Shown piece after piece: positions 8,401 to 11,916 of a stretch of 11,916 bases of DNA. The stretch is from the NCBI GenBank assembly GCA_003542655.1, contig DPKF01000095.1:1-11916 (forward strand), written 5' to 3'. How positions within the stretch are numbered: the first letter of the stretch is position 1; every line of letters begins with the position of its first letter. A model generated the notes under the pieces. That model was given only the letters and a program-made list of their open reading frames with translations. It was not told the origin of the DNA and searched no databases. The translations under genes were made by a program, and so were the position numbers. This DNA comes from Holosporales bacterium. Its GTDB lineage: Bacteria; Pseudomonadota; Alphaproteobacteria; Paracaedibacterales; UBA11393.

Positions 8401-8852
8401 TATTTTTTGCGCGAGACACAGAACAAAAACTTCTTTTTTTAAAACAAAACCCCCTTGATCAATTTCCAAGGCCAGATAAACATTTTTCTGGTTGTGCTAT
8501 TAGGCATTTATTGCAATTAAGGTATAACAATCAACAACAGATAGATAATGTTAATAATGTGGCAAGAAACCTTTATAAATTTAATAACTTTGACATGAAT
8601 GATCATAGTTGTGGATTGATTATTGAAAGCATTTTTAACATACCTATGGCTGAGCGAGAAGACATTATAAAGTATGTCCTTGAAATCATTGATCATAATC
8701 CGGATAGAGAAAATATTTCGTTGAATAGAATAGAGACACTTATCGGTTATTTTGGGCGACATGAAAAAAGTGCACGTTTTGCTTTAAAAGAAAACATATT
8801 GGAATCAATTAAAACAGAGTCATACGAAAGGGTTGTGTTAAATATTTGTTGA
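5472..8852 (+). CDS. Exported TIR-like/NB-ARC multidomain protein (candidate effector)
   Basis: The 1126-residue product begins with a Sec-type signal (MVYSSIRK, hydrophobic ILLFLFCISSG, likely cut after IYS at 23). Residues about 60-205 follow a TIR/SEFIR-like pattern: SSQYVFILFTKRF (112-124), GASYEISKL with Glu138 where TIR NADases carry the catalytic Glu, and VPDCLADHLYAD (169-180); the first strand is divergent. Residues about 243-565 form an NB-ARC module: P-loop GFPGIGKTT (270-278), Walker B LLVFDN (350-355), sensor LITSRK (378-383), GLPL-like NLPLAV (431-436) and KIHRLFQ (556-562) in the MHD position. Residues 570-1126 are helical with no recognised family; similar segments at about 898-935 and 1042-1079 hint at degenerate repeats. 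NB-ARC STAND proteins normally sense ligands in cytoplasm, so export suggests action in another cell (inference). Confidence 0.8.
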   Translation: MVYSSIRKILLFLFCISSGHIYSNEMEAIDRLYFNFLSTIAFSEDGPTCGVSKAAKDPCSDSQNLVIAALCATGLKVKNAESNISVFGKQFNLDKSLNVGDNTSPFMDQLVSSQYVFILFTKRFKERSTDPSSGASYEISKLMARLSADPSAISVINGFLLDGRTEESVPDCLADHLYADTTVEGKFNKTLFYTWYLDVLAQKIMPAKKEIINQFKASVLNFIKKNTTHNFVFSGFFNQTFFQRRYINALDYVTCIRNNLCNHHIFMIEGFPGIGKTTLAKLYAKDALSIGWYDLAFFLECESENAYQKSINSLYDFFIKLYPQFDDSITLKERIFFLQRHLFCRDRTILLVFDNVSDQSDYENWIRPLINDQDGHFLITSRKLESVRDVARLEGFSTQESITYLEKYFLEKRYTYTDRSCLERVALCVENLPLAVAQIANYIAGQFPKISLDSFLERFRNKQNEILQQENDSNNAFKVEHISAYITYCLCREALSDDAQHLLDLFCFLHAENIPYILFRYFFTTEFNKRLKNSWCNLKQSGLVEDYGEDLMYCAKIHRLFQSIGRLEAMENSNEFARIQKNFWESNRKFEMYIEDETIVSLKQKIAFYNLLEFIILQVETFRKYLPGEQEEASVDFGSEGFSTLRDKIFLSIKKDPSCILLENETTLQPPVSEVNSYTMDMLARQFLRISKDDYQTIKTLASNFGFSSIELDDVIDTIAFLRPIISDKSLQDIMFNFSVEFLKRKIPDNERLRCLTGVVELHNFLKDGRRCPINLRLMWSLNQKPYNYTFSYAEDGFDQECFATALWSYIYAFIIEQHQQGRYISITLSTVLDHLQANECDDFLDDKYFIIQDILDDAQMHYDDLKQLLKVDFSRFTTKENWDDVFMHIRKLPLRRFTSDTIKGIIFRLFTCSKEKRREIGNLFYIITEYMYRDPVFIINFIELLKRTEDVTYKFTVLKKVILPTMAPADFEQLLIFFARDTEQKLLFLKQNPLDQFPRPDKHFSGCAIRHLLQLRYNNQQQIDNVNNVARNLYKFNNFDMNDHSCGLIIESIFNIPMAEREDIIKYVLEIIDHNPDRENISLNRIETLIGYFGRHEKSARFALKENILESIKTESYERVVLNIC

Positions 8853-8878
8853 GTTATAAACGCAATACGATCTGCACA

Positions 8879-10261
8879 TTATGTTAGAAATTCTTTTATT
8901 TTCCAAATTTGGTTACCGTTGGAGCCTTTGAGAAATAAGACGTCTCCATCTTGCAGTTCTTGCTGAAGGGGCACGTATAAATTTTGAATTGTCTCTGCGT
9001 AGCCTTTCAGTTGATTTTTTTGAAGCTTATTATTAAAGTGTCGCATCTCGGCACCGCAAGAAAAAATACTATCTATCTTCGTGCAACTGACGAAAGTTCC
9101 CAATTCTTCATGAATTTCTTGTGATTGTGAACCCAGTTCCTTCATTTCTCCTAAAACAGCAATTTTTCGGTTGCCTTTTATGGTGTTAAGAACGGCTAAT
9201 CCTGCCTTCATAGAGGCAATACTTGCGTTATAAGAATCGTCAATAACCGTAATAGTGTTGCCATTTTTTAATGTCAGCGTTTCAATATTGCCGCGTCCTG
9301 GTAAGGGCATTAGTTTAGGTAAATTTTCTTTTATTTTTTCTAACGTAATGCCTGCCGTTATGGCCGTTGCTGCAGCAAATAGGGCGCTGATGGCATAATG
9401 TTTACTATAAGCTGGCATTTCCCATGACAAGTTACGATCAAAAATTTTTGCTTGAATGCTAGCACCTTTATCATGAATATCAAAGGTTATTAATTGAACA
9501 TCTGCGCCTTGTTTTTTACCAACGGACACAATAGTTGCCCCAGTTTGTTCTGCTTTACTTTTAAGGAATTGGTAATGTGGTGCGTCAAAAGGAAGTATAG
9601 CTGTATTGCCTTTTTGAAGCGTTGACAAAATGTCGGATTTTTCTTCAGCAATATCATCTAGGGTGCCAACACCTTCTGTATGGGCAAGATGAACAGACGT
9701 AACAACGGCAATATCTGGTTTGACCATTTGGGTGAGGGGGGCAATTTCGCCCCGTTTATTCATACCCACTTCAAAAATGCCAAAATCAGTGTCATCGCTT
9801 AAATGCGCTAAACTATAAGGAACACCAATAGAACCATTATAGCTTTTTTGTGTTGCAACGGTTTTGCCAAAGGGCGACATAAGGGTTTTTAGGTATTCTT
9901 TTACGGTCGTTTTACCAACGCTTCCTGTTATCGCAATAACTTTGGTATCCTTGCAATGCGTACGTGCATATATGCCAAGGGTCTCTAAAGCTTGAAGCGT
10001 GCTTTGCACCTTGAAGTAGGTCGTATTTTTAAGCTGGTCAGTATTGTAGTCATCTTGAATGATAACAGCAAGTGCACCTTTTTTGATCGCATCATGAACA
10101 TAATCATGACCATCATTTTCACCGCGTAAGGCTATAAATAAATTGCCAGGCTGCAAGGTGCGTGTATCGATAGAGATACCTGTTATTTGTTCTTGCAAAG
10201 CAGGAGTGTTTGCAAAAACTTTTAAATCTAAAGCTTCAAGGATTTGTTTAAGCGATAACAT
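8879..10261 (-). CDS. murF: UDP-N-acetylmuramoyl-tripeptide--D-alanyl-D-alanine ligase
   Basis: MurF is the cytoplasmic ATP-dependent ligase that adds D-Ala-D-Ala to the UDP-MurNAc tripeptide, the last soluble step of peptidoglycan precursor synthesis. The 460-residue product has the substrate-binding N-domain (SIDTRTLQPGNLFIALRG, 30-47), the Mur ligase P-loop ITGSVGKTTVKEY (111-123), a HLAHTEG segment (191-197), the expected carbamylated lysine Lys208 in AEEKSDI, the MurF hallmark DDSYNASIASMKA (341-353), GEMKELG (371-377) and the C-terminal FLKGSNGNQIW (443-453). All key motifs are intact. ATG at 10261 is preceded by GGGGGTG. Usually murF lies between murE and mraY in the dcw cluster; here it is alone between a TIR/NB-ARC gene and a patatin-like gene, so it needs its own promoter. 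Confidence 0.95.
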   Translation of the reverse strand: MLSLKQILEALDLKVFANTPALQEQITGISIDTRTLQPGNLFIALRGENDGHDYVHDAIKKGALAVIIQDDYNTDQLKNTTYFKVQSTLQALETLGIYARTHCKDTKVIAITGSVGKTTVKEYLKTLMSPFGKTVATQKSYNGSIGVPYSLAHLSDDTDFGIFEVGMNKRGEIAPLTQMVKPDIAVVTSVHLAHTEGVGTLDDIAEEKSDILSTLQKGNTAILPFDAPHYQFLKSKAEQTGATIVSVGKKQGADVQLITFDIHDKGASIQAKIFDRNLSWEMPAYSKHYAISALFAAATAITAGITLEKIKENLPKLMPLPGRGNIETLTLKNGNTITVIDDSYNASIASMKAGLAVLNTIKGNRKIAVLGEMKELGSQSQEIHEELGTFVSCTKIDSIFSCGAEMRHFNNKLQKNQLKGYAETIQNLYVPLQQELQDGDVLFLKGSNGNQIWKIKEFLT

Positions 10262-10291
10262 AACAGCGGCACCCCCAATAAGTTTACCAAT

Positions 10292-10319
10292 AGTCTACTA
10301 CGTTTTTGATGGTTGTACA
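10292..10319 (-). promoter_or_regulatory. Possible murF promoter
   Basis: On the minus strand TGTACA (10319-10314) and TAGACT (10297-10292) are 16 bases apart, placing a start about 25 bases before the murF ATG. The match to consensus is only fair, but the lone gene must be transcribed from this spacer. Confidence 0.3.
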
Positions 10320-10382
10320 GTAAAAATATCAAAATGGCGGCATACTCAACTAGCCATGACGTCCCTTTTAACTTGTGCGTTT

Positions 10383-10411
10383 TTGGGATAAGGTTAATAT
10401 AGAATTATAAA
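10383..10411 (+). promoter_or_regulatory. Possible promoter of the patatin-like gene
   Basis: TTGGGA (10383-10388) and TATAAA (10406-10411) have a 17-base spacer, but the predicted start leaves only about six bases before the ATG at 10424. An overlapping pair, TTGTGC with TAATAT (10396-10401), would give a slightly longer leader. No Shine-Dalgarno is visible, so a nearly leaderless mRNA is possible. Confidence 0.3.
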
Positions 10412-10423
10412 AGAATTTTAATT

Positions 10424-11119
10424 ATGTTTTCCTTAAAGTTACCTAAATTTATCTCGTTATTGTGCGTAATGAATGTATCCTGGACAGTTTTTGGTGCACA
10501 ACCTGAACATCAAGGAAGTGTATTACCACAGTTTAATGTTTTAAGTGCCTACGCCGAGGGTGTTCAGGGTATTGTGCCGGTTATGTTGGCAAAAGAAATT
10601 GAGACGAGAACCGAAAAAAGTTTAGTGGAATTATTTGATGTTGTGGGTGGTGCAGGTTCGGGCTCTGTTTTGGTAGCAGCGCTCGCTTGTGGTATGTCTG
10701 CAGATGATGTGGTTCAATTTTTTGAAGAAAAATCAGCCCTAATATTTTCTTCAGACAATAAGTCGCCTGAAGGTATCTATGATTATGACGTTTTAAAGCG
10801 TGAATTATTTGGTCTATTTGGTAATAGAATTTTAAGCACTGCACAGTGTGTTTTGTATATTGTTGTGTTGGATAGAGAAACGAATCAGCCAGTTGTGCTG
10901 TCTTCAAACGGATTAGGTAAAGATAGATTAATAAGTGATGTTTGTGCTATTAGTATGGCGCATCCCAGCCTTTTCATCGCTACAGATCCACAGTATATGA
11001 GTGCAGCTAATGTGTTAGGCAATCCTGTTGGTGCTATTTATGATTACGTCAGTGAACAATTTCCTGGAAGAGATGTTAAGCTTGTAGATTTTTCTACTAT
11101 GGAGAGCTTATCTGAATAA
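10424..11119 (+). CDS. Exported patatin-like protein lacking the catalytic serine motif
   Basis: The 231-residue product has a Sec signal (hydrophobic core about residues 8-22, likely cut after VFG or GA near 24-25). The rest follows the patatin fold: GVQGIVPVMLAKEIETRT (46-63) resembles the GVRGIIP oxyanion-hole region, LVELFDVVGGAGSG (67-80) the nucleophile elbow, YDYDVLKRELFG (119-130), QPVVLSS (155-161), ISMAHPSLF (176-184, cf. TSAAPTYF) and ANVLGNPVGAIYDY (195-208, cf. ANNP). The glycine loop is eroded (AYAEGVQG for DGGGVRG). GxSxG is replaced by GAGSG (76-80), with Gly78 where the nucleophile serine should be and Ser79 one place off; Asp188 is in DPQ rather than DGG/DGA. The frame is intact and the protein short (family about 300). 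Probably a pseudoenzyme; unusual chemistry through Ser79 is not excluded. Confidence 0.8.
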   Translation: MFSLKLPKFISLLCVMNVSWTVFGAQPEHQGSVLPQFNVLSAYAEGVQGIVPVMLAKEIETRTEKSLVELFDVVGGAGSGSVLVAALACGMSADDVVQFFEEKSALIFSSDNKSPEGIYDYDVLKRELFGLFGNRILSTAQCVLYIVVLDRETNQPVVLSSNGLGKDRLISDVCAISMAHPSLFIATDPQYMSAANVLGNPVGAIYDYVSEQFPGRDVKLVDFSTMESLSE

Positions 11120-11127
11120 ATATGTTT

Positions 11128-11156
11128 TTAAGTACGCTTGCGCTTAATGTCTTTTT
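11128..11156 (+). terminator. Weak terminator after the patatin-like gene
   Basis: TTAAG (11128-11132) pairs with CTTAA (11143-11147), with an inner CG/CG closing a CTTG loop, followed by TGT and five Ts (11152-11156). The stem is short and AT-rich, so efficiency is doubtful. Confidence 0.3.
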
Positions 11157-11328
11157 CTAGATTGCAACCTAAAGAGTATATGGAAGACAGGAAAACCCCA
11201 GGATAGAAAAAGGTGTTAGGGGGTGAATGTTGTACGGATAAATATAACGCAAGTGGTTTTTTACCGATAGGTAATAATAAGCGGTTATCCAAAAAGTGGT
11301 GTATACTGAAAATAGTCATGATATCCAT
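11128..11328 (-). CDS. Doubtful small ORF, 66 aa, divergent from priA
   Basis: ATG at 11328-11326 opens 66 codons to a TAA at 11130-11128, filling the spacer between the patatin-like gene and priA. Codon use is like the neighbours (TTA Leu, GGT Gly) and the peptide looks natural: MDIMTIFSIHHFLDN at the start, a LSVQHSPPNTFFYPG middle and a basic tail ending KRKRT. TGGGG lies 11 bases upstream, a marginal ribosome site. A GTG at 11367 would extend it 13 codons into priA. No family recognised and no promoter seen. It could be a real small protein or chance. Confidence 0.22.
   Translation of the reverse strand: MDIMTIFSIHHFLDNRLLLPIGKKPLALYLSVQHSPPNTFFYPGVFLSSIYSLGCNLEKDIKRKRT
11302..11307 (+). 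promoter_or_regulatory. Possible -10 box for priA
   Basis: TATACT matches five of six consensus bases and lies 29 bases before the GTG start, but no convincing -35 stands 16-18 bases upstream. Confidence 0.3.
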
Positions 11329-11336
11329 TTTTATTT

Positions 11337-11916
11337 GTGCCCCATTACCAAGTAGCAATTGCCACACCTCTGTTTAAAAAATTCACTTACGCGCATGAAG
11401 GCGATCTTATGCCTGGGCAAGTGGTGGTTGTGCCTTTGCGCGGTAAATCGATTGTTGGTGTTGTGGCTGCTGAAAAATCAAACTACAAGGGTTTGGTAAA
11501 AGATATTATTAAATCCTTACCTTATGTCTTAAACGAGAAACAAATTGCATTTTGCACATGGCTTAGTGAGTATACCTTAACCCCCTACGGTCAGTGCACA
11601 CGCATGATGGCATCGCTTCCCTTAAAAGATTTTGAACGTCTTGCAAAAGATGGCGCTGAAAATAAAGACATTTCCCTAACCATTTCGTTTAACAAAGCGC
11701 AAAAGGAAATTGTTTTAACCGATGAGCAGCAGCAAGCTGTAGAGTGCTTACAAAAGAACTATCATAAATTCTATCCGGCTTTATTAGACGGCATGACAGG
11801 GTCTGGAAAGACAGAAGTTTATTTTAAGTGTATTGAAGATGTTTTAAAAGCGGGGGGGCAAGCGCTTGTTTTACTTCCAGAAATAACGCTTAGTGAACAG
11901 TGGATGATGCGCTTTA
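11337..11916 (+). CDS. priA: Primosomal protein N' (PriA helicase), N-terminal part
   Basis: PriA recognises stalled forks and D-loops and reloads the replicative helicase. The frame runs to the window edge with 193 codons. GTG at 11337 is the only sensible start: a TGA precedes it at 11319-area in frame, and the product begins MPHYQVAIATPLFKKFTY, aligning with the PriA 3'-end-binding domain, followed by PGQVVVVPLRGKSIVGVV (26-43). No ribosome site is visible. The helicase domain starts with LTDEQQQAV (127-135), then Walker A DGMTGSGKTEVY (151-162) and LLPEITLSEQ (179-188). Only about 33 residues separate the N-domain from the helicase, against about 95 in E. coli PriA, so the winged-helix domain seems absent. 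As I recall, Rickettsia PriA is shortened in the same way. Confidence 0.92.
   Translation, partial: MPHYQVAIATPLFKKFTYAHEGDLMPGQVVVVPLRGKSIVGVVAAEKSNYKGLVKDIIKSLPYVLNEKQIAFCTWLSEYTLTPYGQCTRMMASLPLKDFERLAKDGAENKDISLTISFNKAQKEIVLTDEQQQAVECLQKNYHKFYPALLDGMTGSGKTEVYFKCIEDVLKAGGQALVLLPEITLSEQWMMRF

Noticed and set aside
11319..11378. ATG at 11319 as the priA start with a frameshift in the A-run at 11375
   Set aside because: The peptide from that ATG does not resemble PriA, while the GTG frame at 11337 aligns from its first residues without needing a shift.

Overview
This is an AT-rich window with dense bacterial housekeeping genes: an MsbA-type lipid exporter, EttA, MurF and the start of PriA. 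The outer-membrane lipid exporter indicates a Gram-negative. The low GC, scattered cell-wall genes, a PriA that seems to lack the winged-helix domain, and several Sec-signal proteins with eukaryote-like or host-directed domains suggest a host-associated alphaproteobacterium of the Holosporales/Rickettsiales kind. That placement is inference, since no rRNA or marker comparison is possible here.

Layout. Positions 1-517 are mostly non-coding, with perhaps the last codons of an upstream gene. Then on the + strand come msbA (518-2266) and a small secreted protein of unknown function (2431-3060). Facing these on the - strand is a tight two-gene unit, ettA (5237-3558) followed two bases later by a MepB-family gene (3555-3067). 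A 234-base divergent spacer holds promoters for both sides, a perfect hairpin and a possible 30-residue ORF. The largest gene follows (5472-8852, +): an 1126-residue protein with a signal peptide, a TIR-like domain, an NB-ARC NTPase and a long helical C-terminus. murF (10261-8879, -) stands alone, away from any cell-wall cluster. Divergent from it is a secreted patatin-fold protein (10424-11119, +) that has lost the catalytic serine motif. The window closes with the first 193 codons of priA from a GTG start at 11337.

How the genes fit together. The housekeeping genes serve envelope building (msbA, murF), translation control (ettA) and replication restart (priA). Between them lie accessory genes for exported proteins. 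The TIR/NB-ARC protein is the most striking: NB-ARC switches need ATP and normally act in cytoplasm, yet this one carries an export signal, so the simplest reading is a secreted effector or toxin that works inside another cell. The patatin-like pseudoenzyme and the small secreted protein may belong to the same host-facing set, but nothing in the sequence ties them together functionally.
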